From assembly GCA_003049465.1 (NCBI GenBank), contig PYSS01000120.1, forward strand, positions 1-64,000: a stretch of DNA of 64,000 bases, given 5' to 3'. A program made the position numbers and the translations under genes. This stretch comes from Magnaporthiopsis rhizophila (taxonomy: Eukaryota; Ascomycota; Sordariomycetes; Magnaporthales; Magnaporthaceae). This document shows, one piece after another, positions 1 to 9,615 of the stretch; position 1 is the first letter of the stretch, and every line of letters starts with the position of its first letter. Under the pieces are notes generated by a model. The model made no database searches and was not told the DNA's origin. It worked only from the letters and a program-made list of their open reading frames with translations.

Positions 1-729
1 TGCTTGTTGTCTTCTCCTTTTCTTCCCCCTTTTCCCTTCTGTTTCTCCTTCTATTTTTTCCCTTTGTTTTTTTTTCTGTTTCCCTTTCTATTTGCTATTT
101 GTTCCCTGCTCTGTTTCCTATTTTTCTGCTTGCTTTTGTGTTTTTTTCCTGCTTTGTTCCCTGTTTCCCTTCTCTTCTCTGGGCCCCTTTTCTCATGTTT
201 TGGTTCCTGGTTCTCTCCAAGGTGCAAATTCTAGGCGGACTCATATCCGCTTTTGCTGACATCTCGAGTACCAAGCCAACGTATCTAGCAATCAGCTGCT
301 ATTATTGCTATCTGACAAAGATCAATACCAACTGGGCTCAAGCATTCCAACCATCTAGTCTCTTGTTCCCCCAGCGTGACAATGAAGTGCTTTTATACAC
401 GATGACCCCTTTGTATGCCCCAGCTTTACTGACCAATCCCAACAACGAAGCTGGGCTCGCCTTTAACATTAAAAACGACTCGCCTTCCTAGCGTGCTCTC
501 GTTTTGCTCGGAACCACCGCTCACCTGTCATCTAGCCGGTTGGAGTGCACAAGCAGGATTCCTGCACAGTGTTACCAGAGCCGGCTAGCTTGACCCTGTC
601 CCCTGGATCGCTATCAAACATCTACCAACCGTACACATTGACGACGCGTCGTTGCGCCCGGCAAGCTGTAAGCTTCGCGTAAGTGAGCAAGTTAGGTAAG
701 GCTGGTTCGCGCGTCTCTGCCTCGCCAAA
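1..729. other. 5' flank of amidoligase gene, no gene seen
   Basis: The first 200 bases are a strongly pyrimidine-rich (C/T) tract with several poly-T runs, and the remainder is ordinary upstream sequence. Short open frames here are low-complexity Phe/Leu/Ser translations of the pyrimidine tract and are not credible proteins. The stretch probably holds the promoter and leader of the gene starting at 730. Confidence 0.6.
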
Positions 730-2010
730 ATGTCGCCATCCTTCCCGTACAGTTGCCTGGTAGGTGACTTTGACTGCTTTTTGGGCATCGAGTTTGAGTT
801 CATCGCCCGGGGCATCCGAGGGGGCCGCCCTCCTTGTCTCAAGAAACCTAATATCGCCCCAATCTCCTGCGAGCAGGTCATGCGGATACAGGAGCTTGGG
901 TATGTGCTGCGGAACGCAAACATCCGCACCTGGAGTGTCGTCAATGATGGTGGCAAAATCCCATTTTCGGAAGAAGACGACGAGGATTTCGAAACCGAGT
1001 CGTTCCGCAAGACGGCGCGAGAGCAAGGTTTTGAGATCGAGGTTCCGGGGCCCAAAGGCGTGCACCAGTTCTGGGTCCCCCATCTGGACGTCAGCGTCGT
1101 CGTTGATGCCTACCAGACCATGGCAGGGCTGATCCACTTCCGCAACCCGGCCCAAGGCTGCGAGATATCGACGCGTGTGATGCGGGCATCTGAGGCGGGC
1201 GAGGAGGTAACGCGAGCCCTCGCCGCCCTTCGCGCCAACATGGAGTTGTGCAACAGCACCGAGGCGGGACTGCACGTCCACCTCAGCGAGCCGCCCTCGG
1301 GGATCAACCCCGGAGGAACCGTGAACGTGCTGACCATGAGAAAGATGATCTCGCTGATGCTGATGCTCGAGGGATCGCTCTTCAAGCTCTGTGACCCCAG
1401 GAGGCTCCAGTCTAGGTTCTGCGTGCCCACAACAGAGGTACTGCGGTCGTTTCTCGCCGTCGCCAGGCGCCGGGACAGGAAGCTCAGCAACCTGGGCCGT
1501 GAGCACATCTCGAACGCGCTGAAGCACATGCGCGACAAGCAGGAGATGATGGCGATGGTCTGGGACGAAGAGAGGACCACCTTCACTTTCCAGTTCACCG
1601 GCTACCCGGCTCTCCGCATCAACCAGATCGGGAACAGCGACCACAGCGTCGCCGCTGACACGTGGGACTTCGAGTTCCGGCACTTTGAGGGGACCATGGA
1701 CCCTGCTCTGACGTGCCAGTGGACCCGGGTCTGCTGTGCGCTCCTTCGCATCGCCGCCACTTCCACAAAGGAGTCGTTCCGCCTGAAGATGCTCGAGGTG
1801 GACGGCATGCTTACGGGAAACTGTCCCGCTCTGCATCAACAATGCACTGTTCCTCTCCCCACGTTAAAGCTCAGGGACTTACTGCAGGCTCTCGGCATCT
1901 ACGACAGCGAGACGTACAACTTCTGGCTTACGAAGCTGGCTAACAACGGGAAGGTGGTGGTAAAGAGGCCAATTGCGGAGGACTTTCTCCCCCCGTTGGC
2001 CACGGATTGA
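730..2010 (+). CDS. Amidoligase (Amidoligase_2 family)
   Basis: Single-exon gene, 426 aa, with a good fungal start context (CCAAAATGTC). The protein carries the hallmarks of the amidoligase superfamily, related to the glutamine synthetase/gamma-glutamylcysteine synthetase fold: GIEFEF near residue 19, GLHVHLSE near residue 180 and EFRHFEGTMD near residue 317. In this fold these Glu, His and Arg residues bind Mg-ATP and drive amide-bond formation between a carboxylate and an amine; the substrates are unknown here. The C-terminal 80 residues are helical and less conserved. The two plus-strand genes that follow (alcohol dehydrogenase, class V aminotransferase) are also small-molecule enzymes, so a shared pathway is possible but not shown. 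Family assignment is from motifs; substrate assignment would be a guess. Confidence 0.85.
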   Translation: MSPSFPYSCLVGDFDCFLGIEFEFIARGIRGGRPPCLKKPNIAPISCEQVMRIQELGYVLRNANIRTWSVVNDGGKIPFSEEDDEDFETESFRKTAREQGFEIEVPGPKGVHQFWVPHLDVSVVVDAYQTMAGLIHFRNPAQGCEISTRVMRASEAGEEVTRALAALRANMELCNSTEAGLHVHLSEPPSGINPGGTVNVLTMRKMISLMLMLEGSLFKLCDPRRLQSRFCVPTTEVLRSFLAVARRRDRKLSNLGREHISNALKHMRDKQEMMAMVWDEERTTFTFQFTGYPALRINQIGNSDHSVAADTWDFEFRHFEGTMDPALTCQWTRVCCALLRIAATSTKESFRLKMLEVDGMLTGNCPALHQQCTVPLPTLKLRDLLQALGIYDSETYNFWLTKLANNGKVVVKRPIAEDFLPPLATD

Positions 2011-2868
2011 CGGCCACGGCCTCCAAGTGGCGAACTATGGACAGAAGTGGAGAGCAAAGACGTTGACCAACAAAGCGTTGGTGACAAAGGCCTTTGTGCT
2101 TCCGCCTTTTTCTGTCGGACTTCCGCATCGTCCCCCATGGGATCCTACCTACCTACTGTTTATTCTATATGCTAATAATAGTATTTTAATTTGCATGATA
2201 CTGACATTCGCTCTATACTTTTATGTGACCGCTGTTCGTTGCTGAGGTGAGTCCATTGAACAGGCAACAAGATCCAATAACAGATCGAGGACTGGAAGAC
2301 CTCGCGACAGTGCACCCTTCCGGGGTCATAAACACCAAATTTTCCAGACTCGGTTCGAACGACGGTACATTTAGCCCAACTGATCTATAAGTTGATAAGA
2401 CGGTTTGTGATAGAGTGTTCGCCGGATAGATAACGTTTACGATCCCGGAAGGGGTTAAAAAAGGAGGATACCTCCAGGGGCCAACCTTGCTCCGGGGTAA
2501 ATCGTGGGGGCGGCAGCGAGTCAGACACGGTATGTGGGCGCCTCCATTCTCTCGGCATTTGTACTGCCGAGTTTGTATGCCGCAGGGGAAACGAAGGACG
2601 CGGGGAAGAACGCGGGGATCCTGGGCTCTGGGTCGCCGATGATGCCGAAACGGGATCAAAGAGTGATGGGTTTGCAATATATAGGAGGAATACAGTATTA
2701 TTCATGCAATTGCAGACCTCTTTATCTAATTTATCTTTGGTTGAGTGAGACTTACCCGCGTGGCATTCAGGGGCAGCATACCTAATTTGCATTGTCATCA
2801 TCATCATTATCATCAACAATATTCAACAATATCCAATTCACTCGCGGTCGTGACGGCAAAGCGCAGCG
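2011..2868. other. Intergenic, amidoligase to alcohol dehydrogenase
   Basis: There is an AT-rich patch around 2140-2220 and a short ATC microsatellite near 2795-2820, followed by a twofold CAACAATAT direct repeat. No convincing ORF or RNA gene was seen. It presumably contains the 3' end of the amidoligase transcript and the promoter of the dehydrogenase. Confidence 0.6.
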
Positions 2869-4221
2869 ATGAAGATGCGTAGCACACAGTTTGCTTCGGT
2901 CTTGGTGGTATGTCCAGCAGTAGCGCCGACAAGGGCATATGCATCATCGTTCACGTCACAGACTTTCTGACAACATCGTCCGCACAGGAGCCAGGAAGGA
3001 CGCCAAAGTTCCAAATCCAGGAGATCCCCGTCCCCATCCCCGGGCCTACCGAGCTGCTAGTCAAACTGTCGGTCACGTCCATCTGCGGCTCCGACTACGG
3101 CATGGCAGCCGGGCACCTGGGCCCCGTCAGGACGGTGCTCGGCCACGAGGGCGTGGGCCGCGTCGTGGCCGTCGGCGAGAGCGCGCCACTCCTGACAGGC
3201 GGCGCGGCCGTCGAGGTGGGCCAGCGCGTGGCGGTCTGCCTGTCGCGCGACATCTGCGGCCGCTGCGAGTACTGCACAGCGTCGGACGCGCTCGAGGGCA
3301 CGCCCCGGTGCTCGGAAAAGATCTTCTCGGGCACCAAGTACGACGGCACGTTTGCGCAGTTCGCCATCGTGCAGGCCCGCTTCGCGCAGCCGCTCCCCTC
3401 CAGCTTCGACGGCGTGCCCGACGAGCTGGTGGCGCCCGTGCTGTGCGGCGGCGTCACGGCCTACAAGGCCCTCAAGTGCTGCGGCCTGAGCCCGGGTCAG
3501 TGGATCGCGGTGCCCGGCGCCGCGGGCGGGGTCGGCGCCTTCGCCGTGGCGTACGGGAGGGCCATGGGCTACCGGGTCATCGGGATGGACGTGGGCAAGA
3601 AGAAGGAGGCGTACGTGCTCTCGCACGGCGCCGAGGGCTACGTTGACGTATCCGAGGTCAAGGACGTGAACAAAGAGGTGGCGAGGCTCACCGGTGAGAG
3701 AGGGGTGGACGCTGTTGTCGTGACTGCCGGGTCGGGCGACGCGTATCGAACCGCGCTGGATATGCTGGCACCGTTTGGCACCCTGATGTGTGTCGGCATC
3801 CCACCGCCCGATGCATTCGTGAACTTCCACCCGATAAAACTTATCGACACCGGCATCAAGATCACGGCGTCAATGACGGGGACCAGGAAGGACGTCCTGG
3901 AGGCCCTTGAATTCGTGAGGAGGGGCGTGGTGGTGCCCGTTGTGCAGCGCGGCAAACTGGCCGATATGACTAGGCTGGTGCTCGACGTTGCGAAAGGAGC
4001 GGTAAGCCCACGGCCGCCGCCCACATTTTATGGGCTGTTGTTAGCCCTTCGATGCGACCAAACATTGGCATGCTGACGTATCCGGATAATAGATCGAGGG
4101 AAAGTACGTGGTCAGCTTGGACGACGATGATGTTGCCGAGCCAAGCGTGGAGACCAATGGTGACTCTTCAGGGCTGGTGGAGTATGAAAGTTGGGGAGCG
4201 GCTGAAATACCCAATACATGA
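2869..4221 (+). CDS. Zinc-dependent medium-chain alcohol dehydrogenase
   Basis: Three exons: 2869-2907, 2988-4001, 4093-4221, giving 393 aa. The short first exon (13 codons, MKMRSTQFASVLV) joins at GTATGT..CTGAC..CAG to EPGRTPKF, the usual N-terminus of this family; starting instead at the ATG at 2910 would translate the intron. Catalytic zinc ligands are C46 (ICGSD) and H66-E67 (GHEG). A four-cysteine structural-zinc lobe follows (CGRCEYC and flanking Cys), then a Rossmann fold with GAAGGVGAFA. The last exon adds EGKYVVSLDDD and an acidic tail. It oxidises or reduces an alcohol/aldehyde with NAD(P); no targeting signal was seen, so it is probably cytosolic. It resembles yeast-type ADHs but lacks features that would fix the substrate. 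Confidence 0.88.
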
Positions 4222-4704
4222 TAGGATAGTAGTGTGCTGAAGTTTGCGGGGTTACTGATCAAAGGTCGTTGTGGGTGTATCGGTTTTCTCGGCTATCGCC
4301 GGCTGCGGCCTCTTGCGGCATCGAGGGAGCTGTGAGGCCGACCTCGAGGATGGTGTGCTGTTGCGCCCTTCGAAAGACAAGCTGCATACCCGAGACCGGC
4401 GAGTCCATAGCAGCGCCATGTTCTCGAGTTCGGCCCACATTGTGCTTGCAGGCCAGACTCATAGAAAGCTCTCCATGCAGGTGGTGCGTTCAATTAGTGT
4501 CCGTGGTGGCCCTGGAGAGGATATAGTTTGACTCATAGCGCATCTCGCATCTCGCCTATATATAACCTTGAACCTGCTAGAGGGGCATCTTTATTGATTG
4601 GGAAACGGCAGCACAGGGTGACAATATTCGGCCGGATCTGGCCAGCACCCAAGCACCCAACATCCCCAGTTCTCAGGCTGAGCAAAGACAAGGAGCTCGA
4701 CATC
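4222..4704. other. Intergenic, promoter of aminotransferase gene
   Basis: No gene is supported. A TATA-like run lies at 4557-4565, about 140 bp before the aminotransferase ATG. The upstream extension of that open frame (from 4528) is probably 5' leader. Confidence 0.6.
4557..4565 (+). promoter_or_regulatory. TATA-like element
   Basis: The run TATATATAA sits about 140 bp upstream of the aminotransferase start codon, a plausible core-promoter distance allowing for a 100 bp leader. The assignment rests on sequence alone. Confidence 0.4.
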
Positions 4705-6222
4705 ATGGGCTCTACGGATGAGCGTGCCTTTCGGTACTACGGCACGCAGCTGCCGGAGTGGCTTGCGACGCCGTATCCCAAGCGCCAGTTTGGCAAGGAT
4801 GTGGCGAGGGAGTTCCTGATCGAGCCAGGGTACCGAAACTTGAACAATGGTAAGCCTTCCTTCATCCAGAGGTGCATGCGCCGGGCTGGCTCTGAGCACT
4901 AAGACAGCTGCTTGACCCACGACACAGGATCCTTCGGTACCATCCCCAGGGCCATCCGGGACCTCTGGCGTCACTACCAGGACCAGGCCGAGGGTCGCCC
5001 AGATCAGTTCACCCGATACGATTGGCCCGCAATGCTGGAGGAGTCGCGCGCCGCCGTGGCGCCGCTGCTCGGGGTCGACAAGGAGACGGTGGTCTTCGTC
5101 AGCAATGCTACGCTGGCCTTCAACACGATCCTGCGCAACCTCGTATGGGCCGAAGACGGAGCCGACGAGATCTTGTACTTCAGCACCATCTACGGCGCGT
5201 GCGAAAAGACCATACAGTACGTCGGCGAGCTGTCCAAGGGACTCTGCTCGTCCCGCCGCATCCAGCTTGACTACCCCCTGAACGACGCTCAAGTGGTCGC
5301 CCTCTTCGAAGCGGCCGTGAAGCAGAGCAGGGCCGAGGGGAAGCGCCCGCGCGCCGCGGTTGTGGACGTGGTGTCGTCCATCCCGGGCGTCCGCTTCCCG
5401 TTCGAGAAGCTCGTCGCAGTTTGCCGGGACGAGGGGATTCTGTCCATCGTCGACGGCGCGCAGGGCATCGGGATGGTGGACCTGACGCACGTCGGCACCG
5501 AGGTCAAGCCCGACTTCTTCCTGAGCAACTGCCACAAGTGGCTCTTTGTGCCGCGCGGCTGCGCCGTGCTGCACGTGCCGGCGCGCAACCACAAGCTGAT
5601 GCGGTCGACGCTCCCGACCAGCTGGACCTACCAGCCCGACGGCAGCACGGCCGAGTTCGGCCCCAGCTTCAACTTCATCGGAACGCAGGACAACACCAAC
5701 TACACCTGCGTCAAGGAGAGCATCCGCTGGAGGCAGGAGGTGCTGGGCGGAGAGGAGGCGATCCTGAACTACGTGACCAAGCTCGCGCGGGACGGTGGGC
5801 GCAAGGTCGCCGAGATCCTGGGAACGGACGTGCTCGAGAACAGCGAGGGCACCCTGACGCGCTGCGGTATGATCAACGTGGGACTGCCGCTGGGTGTCAT
5901 CGACGGCGGAGCATCGCCGCCAGCCCGGATCGTCGTCCCGGCTGACGAGGCAGGCGCGCTCGCCCAATGGATGCAGCAAGCCTTGATGCACGACTACAAT
6001 ACCTTCCTCCCCGTCACGTTGTATAATGGGCGCTTCTGGGTCAGGCTGTCGGCGCAGGTTTACCTCGAGCTGGACGATTTCGAGTCCGTCGCCAAGGATT
6101 TGCTCAAGCTGTGCGAGCGGGTAGGGAGGGGTGAGCACAAGGCGAGCGGCCAAACCGCGGGCGAGGGTAGTCTGGACGCCATCATCCAGAAGACGCATAC
6201 CCTTAGGGCATCGGATAAGTGA
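4705..6222 (+). CDS. PLP-dependent class V aminotransferase (isopenicillin N epimerase-like)
   Basis: Two exons, 4705-4849 and 4928-6222, giving 479 aa. The intron is phase 1 and joins NLNN to GSFGTIP. This is a fold-type I PLP enzyme of the class V group (cysteine desulfurase/isopenicillin N epimerase-like). The cofactor-pocket motif DGAQGIG precedes the Schiff-base lysine K252 in SNCHKWLF, and SNATLAFN near residue 110 fits the phosphate-binding segment. Reactions in the group include transamination, desulfuration, epimerisation and hydrolysis, and sequence alone does not decide between them. No signal peptide was seen, so it is probably cytosolic. It lies directly after the amidoligase and dehydrogenase genes in the same orientation. 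A 535-codon antisense frame covers it but is a GC-bias shadow. Confidence 0.88.
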
Positions 6223-6685
6223 TGGGCAACTTGCCTGGCGCGGTGGGCGGGGTGTGACTGACCGTGGATGATTTCGCTGGGAGACATGTGAAGCTCGGTC
6301 GGTAGGTAGAAATTTGGGGAGATCTTTTGAGTATTTGATGAATTACTTGGCAGCCCAGCTCGTAAAATGCGCGGTTGGTATCTCGTACTGAAAAAGGTCC
6401 TTGAATAGGGCAGATGGGTTGACGTAATTCTTAGCAGCACAGGGTGTACGTAGCATGCCAAGCTGAATTCTGCCAGGAAACACGTTTCAATTCCGGGCAG
6501 GCGGTAAGGTTTTTCCAAGCCATTCATCTCACAAGCCATCACTCATTCAGCCAAAAGGCCACCTTCTGTTTGCGCCGCCAGCCAGCCATCGATCCCATCC
6601 AGCTTACTTGGGAAAAAGGAACGACACTTTCGAAGCTCCGTCTACTTCAAATGTCTGAACAACACTGCGTTCAGCTTCCGTCACC
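6223..6685. other. Intergenic, leader of Bos1 gene
   Basis: No gene is supported. The segment holds the aminotransferase 3' region and the promoter and 5' leader of the Bos1 gene. Confidence 0.55.
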
Positions 6686-7536
6686 ATGGTGAGCCTACGG
6701 TCAACAACCACAGGGGCACGGCCACCACCCTTTCGGCTCGCGCTAACCCAGCAACATACAAAACCGGCCAGAACACCACCTTCAACTCGGCGCTCAAGCA
6801 GAGCACCTCGATCCGGCGCGACCTCGGCAACATCTTCTCGGCCGACCCCTCCCTATCGTCCACGCGGGCCCCCACCCCGGCCGAGCTCGGCTCGCTCTCG
6901 GCCAGCCTAACGGCGTTCGCGCGCACCGTGGACGAGTACAACGCGCTCGCCAAGCAGGAGCTCAACCCGGCCAAGCAGGAGAAGGCCTACGAGCGCATCC
7001 GCAACTTCCGCGAGGAGCTCGCCTCCTTCCGCACCCAATTCGACGCCGCAAAGGCCGCCCGCGATGACGCCACCCACACCCAGAACCGGTCCGAGCTGCT
7101 GGGCCGCCGCCCCTACGTCACGTCCACGCCCGAGAACCCTTATGCCGCATCGTCGTCGGGCCCGTCGTCGACGGGCGGCGGGGGCGGAGGTGGAGGCTAT
7201 GGTATAAGTGGCGGTGGCCAGGGGCTGAGCATGGGCAGCGACGACTCGCTGCGCGAGGCGCACGCGTTCCGGGAGCAAAACTTCTTCGCAAACACAAACT
7301 CGGCGCTCGACGAGTACATTGCGCGCGGCCAGGCCGTGCTGGGCGACCTGGGCGCCCAGCGCGAAATGATGAAGAACACGCAAAAGAGGCTCTACTCGGT
7401 CGCCAACACGCTCGGCGTCTCGGGCGAGACCATCCGCATGGTGGAGCGGAGGGCCAAGGAGGACAAGTGGATCTTTTGGGCCGGCGTCATCGTCTTCTTC
7501 CTGTTCTGCTGGCTGTGTCTGCACTTCCTCAGGTAG
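6686..7536 (+). CDS. BOS1: Qb-SNARE Bos1 (ER-Golgi transport)
   Basis: Two exons: 6686-6688 (the ATG alone) and 6772-7536, giving 255 aa. The intron runs GTGAGC..CTAAC..CCAG. The protein begins M-NTTFNSALKQ, close to the start of yeast Bos1, and exon 2 has no in-frame ATG until about residue 150, so the start must come from upstream. Features in order: an N-terminal helical region, a Gly/Ser-rich linker near residues 135-152, a SNARE coiled coil around NTQKRLYSVANTLGVSG and a C-terminal membrane anchor (WIFWAGVIVFFLF). Bos1 is the vesicle/Golgi Qb-SNARE that pairs with Sed5, Bet1 and Sec22 in fusion of ER-derived COPII vesicles. It is convergent with the thiamine pyrophosphokinase gene. Confidence 0.92.
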
Positions 7537-7813
7537 ATGCGCCAGGTTCTTCTTGTCTTTTCCGTGTTTTTTTTTCGGGGCCCAACAGCATAGATCACAT
7601 ATTGTCAAACGGAGCGTGGCGTTCGGTGGTGTTTTTTGTTCGTAATAAGACCTAAGCCCTTGGATCACCCTCCTTGTCTTTGTTTATCTCTATTGTTCTG
7701 ATGCCATAATGGCTTGCACACTCCATGTACGTCGCCCATGTTATGTTCGCATGCTGAGAGGTTTCTTGCGTTGATACCAGATCATCTCTTTTGCAATCGT
7801 CTCCTGTTGCTTT

Positions 7814-8741
7814 TCAGGCTACCCCGCGGTGCAAAAGCTCGATTGTGAACACAACATCCTTGTCCGTCACAACTTCGACGACCCTCGTCTCCGGCTTGAC
7901 GTGGTTGCTCGTGGATATTCGGCCGCCATACTCCGTCTCCCAGTTTTCGACGTCCCACTGCAGGCCTTTTGTTGTGATGATGCTCCTGCCCTTGATGGGG
8001 ATGATGCCGACGTGTTTACCAAAACTCTCCTCCGCCGCATCTTCCCGCACATGGATGACATGGCGGCCAGGCTTCAGCAGGAACGTCAAGTTCTCGCTCG
8101 ACACGAGATACATGCGACCGTCCTGATATTCCTCGTCTGCTTGGAAGAGACATAGGTGATGGAGCTGACTCAACCCCTGATCGATGCGGCCCCCTAAGCC
8201 GCCAACGGCGACTATGTCGCAGGGTTCTTGAGGGAACTGGATATGGCTGACGGCCTCTGCAACGTCGGGTGCTCTGTCACGATCACGGATGAGTTTGACA
8301 GCTTTGCCAAAGTCCGTTGATTCTTGGTCCGGATCTTGGATGATGGCAGGGGGTCTGGGGAGGGCCTGGTAGTATGCCCGGCTCTCATCCGTGAACGAGT
8401 CCAAGTCGCCGATGATGACGTCAACGTTATCCTGAGAGATATCTTAGCCTCTGACCGTTAACGCTGCAAAGGGTTATTTCTTACAAATAATCCACGCCCG
8501 GCGGCAAGAAGATGGTTTGCGCCTCCATCCGCTGCTACTTTGATGGTCGCTGATGGCCTTGTTAGCCACATACTGGGTTCGTCATTTGACAGAGGCTGGA
8601 CACACCGTTCGCCCAGAGCTTTCGCAGTGTGCTGACGTCGCGAATGGGTTGGTTCAGCATGACGATGGTGAGTGGCTTCCAGCCCGCGCGCTGCTGCTCT
8701 TGCAATATGCGAGCTGGGTGCCACTCAAAATGGCGAGCCAT
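7814..8741 (-). CDS. THI80: Thiamine pyrophosphokinase
   Basis: Three exons on the minus strand: 8741-8606, 8549-8485, 8431-7814, giving 272 aa. The first junction rebuilds LWANATIKVAADGGANHL and the second DNVDVIIGDLDSFTDE; both introns have CTAAC-type branch sites. The enzyme transfers pyrophosphate from ATP to thiamine to make thiamine diphosphate, the cofactor of pyruvate dehydrogenase and transketolase. Family motifs: ADGGAN (nucleotide/Mg site), GDLDS, ESTDFGKA and GGLGGRIDQ, with the C-terminal thiamine-binding domain carrying TKGLQWDVEN and STSNHV. The start at MARHFEWHP is the first ATG in this frame. No targeting signal; probably cytosolic. Confidence 0.93.
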
Positions 8742-9615
8742 GTTGTCGCGTCTTTTGTGTTCTTGACCTGATGGTGGTGGGGGTCGTGGAGCGGCTGGCT
8801 GGCTTGGCCACGAACTTGACGCTAGAGGGGCAGCAAGCAAGATTTATCTCGGGTCCTCAACGGTGACACAACAACTGCGATAGAAGTGGAGATGACAACG
8901 CAGTGCTGTTTATGTTGCCAGGGTGTTGAATCAACGATTAACAGATGCTGAAGTCGATGTATATAGGGTATGGTCTAGATGTCGAGGAGATGTCAAGATT
9001 TCCCCTTCTGATGAGGGAGTTTTGGCAACGGACCGATCCGAGGCGTCATCTAGCAGCAGGTCATAATCAAAGCGCCCAGGGGCGACCCCTGACATGTAGC
9101 TCATTGTGAGTTTCGTCGTATGGCCAAGAGTAGGTAGTTTATTGCAAAGGGCAATGGTATCCTTCATTGATGTGTTTTGATACAGGTGCCTGGGAACATA
9201 AATGGATCCCGGCTCAGTCGAGCAGGCTCTCATGCACCCCTTGCATCGCACCTTGCAGCAGCGTTGCTCACAGATCGATCCATCGTCCCAGCGCAGCCAA
9301 AGCCCAGCTTTTAGGGCGGTGACGTGGAGCAGAATCCACACTGCGACTAGAACCGACAACCAACCCCTAACCCCCGCAAGCTTCCCCAATTGAGGCATCG
9401 AGATCAAGGTCCGAAAAATTTGGCGACGGGGGAGCTTCCGATCTGGCTGGCTGGATTACCAATGCGACAACGCCATCTTCCACCGGGACGCGAAGCCGGA
9501 TAGGGATTGCTGCGGCGGCTTTTCTGCGGTTTCAAGACGTCCGCTCTTTCTTGTTTCTCCTCGTAACCTTGTCTGCCGGCGTCGTCCTCTCCTTGCGTCC
9601 AACCCGATCCTCGCC
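8742..9615. other. Divergent promoter region of THI80 and MIA40
   Basis: The two genes are transcribed away from each other. Apart from one low-confidence minus-strand ORF (8931-9398, listed separately) nothing coding is recognised. Confidence 0.5.
8931..9398 (-). CDS. Hypothetical small Cys-rich ORF, low confidence
   Basis: Open frame of 155 codons from an ATG at 9398. It starts with a hydrophobic N-terminus (VLVAVWILLHVTALKA) that could be a signal peptide or membrane anchor, followed by a cysteine cluster (CEQRCCKVRCKGC). No family is recognised. It lies in the promoter gap between two housekeeping genes, no intron supports it, and its C-terminal half looks like random translation. It could be a lineage-specific secreted protein or a chance ORF. 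Confidence 0.2.
   Translation of the reverse strand: MPQLGKLAGVRGWLSVLVAVWILLHVTALKAGLWLRWDDGSICEQRCCKVRCKGCMRACSTEPGSIYVPRHLYQNTSMKDTIALCNKLPTLGHTTKLTMSYMSGVAPGRFDYDLLLDDASDRSVAKTPSSEGEILTSPRHLDHTLYTSTSASVNR

Noticed and set aside
99..491. Plus-strand ORF of 130 codons at the window start
   Set aside because: Its first part is a translated pyrimidine tract; no domain or splice support.
622..1842. 406-codon antisense frame over the amidoligase gene
   Set aside because: Shadow of codon bias; the sense frame carries the conserved motifs.
2345..2375. GGTTCGAAC motif resembling a tRNA T-loop
   Set aside because: No A box at the right distance and no acceptor stem could be paired.
5000..5600. 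Penicillin-type pathway from the isopenicillin N epimerase-like call
   Set aside because: No isopenicillin N synthase or peptide synthetase gene is in the window; class V similarity alone does not imply a beta-lactam pathway.
4591..6198. 535-codon open frame antisense to the aminotransferase gene
   Set aside because: It mirrors a GC-rich coding region, has Arg/Val/Leu-rich low-complexity sequence and no motif; the sense strand has a clear enzyme.
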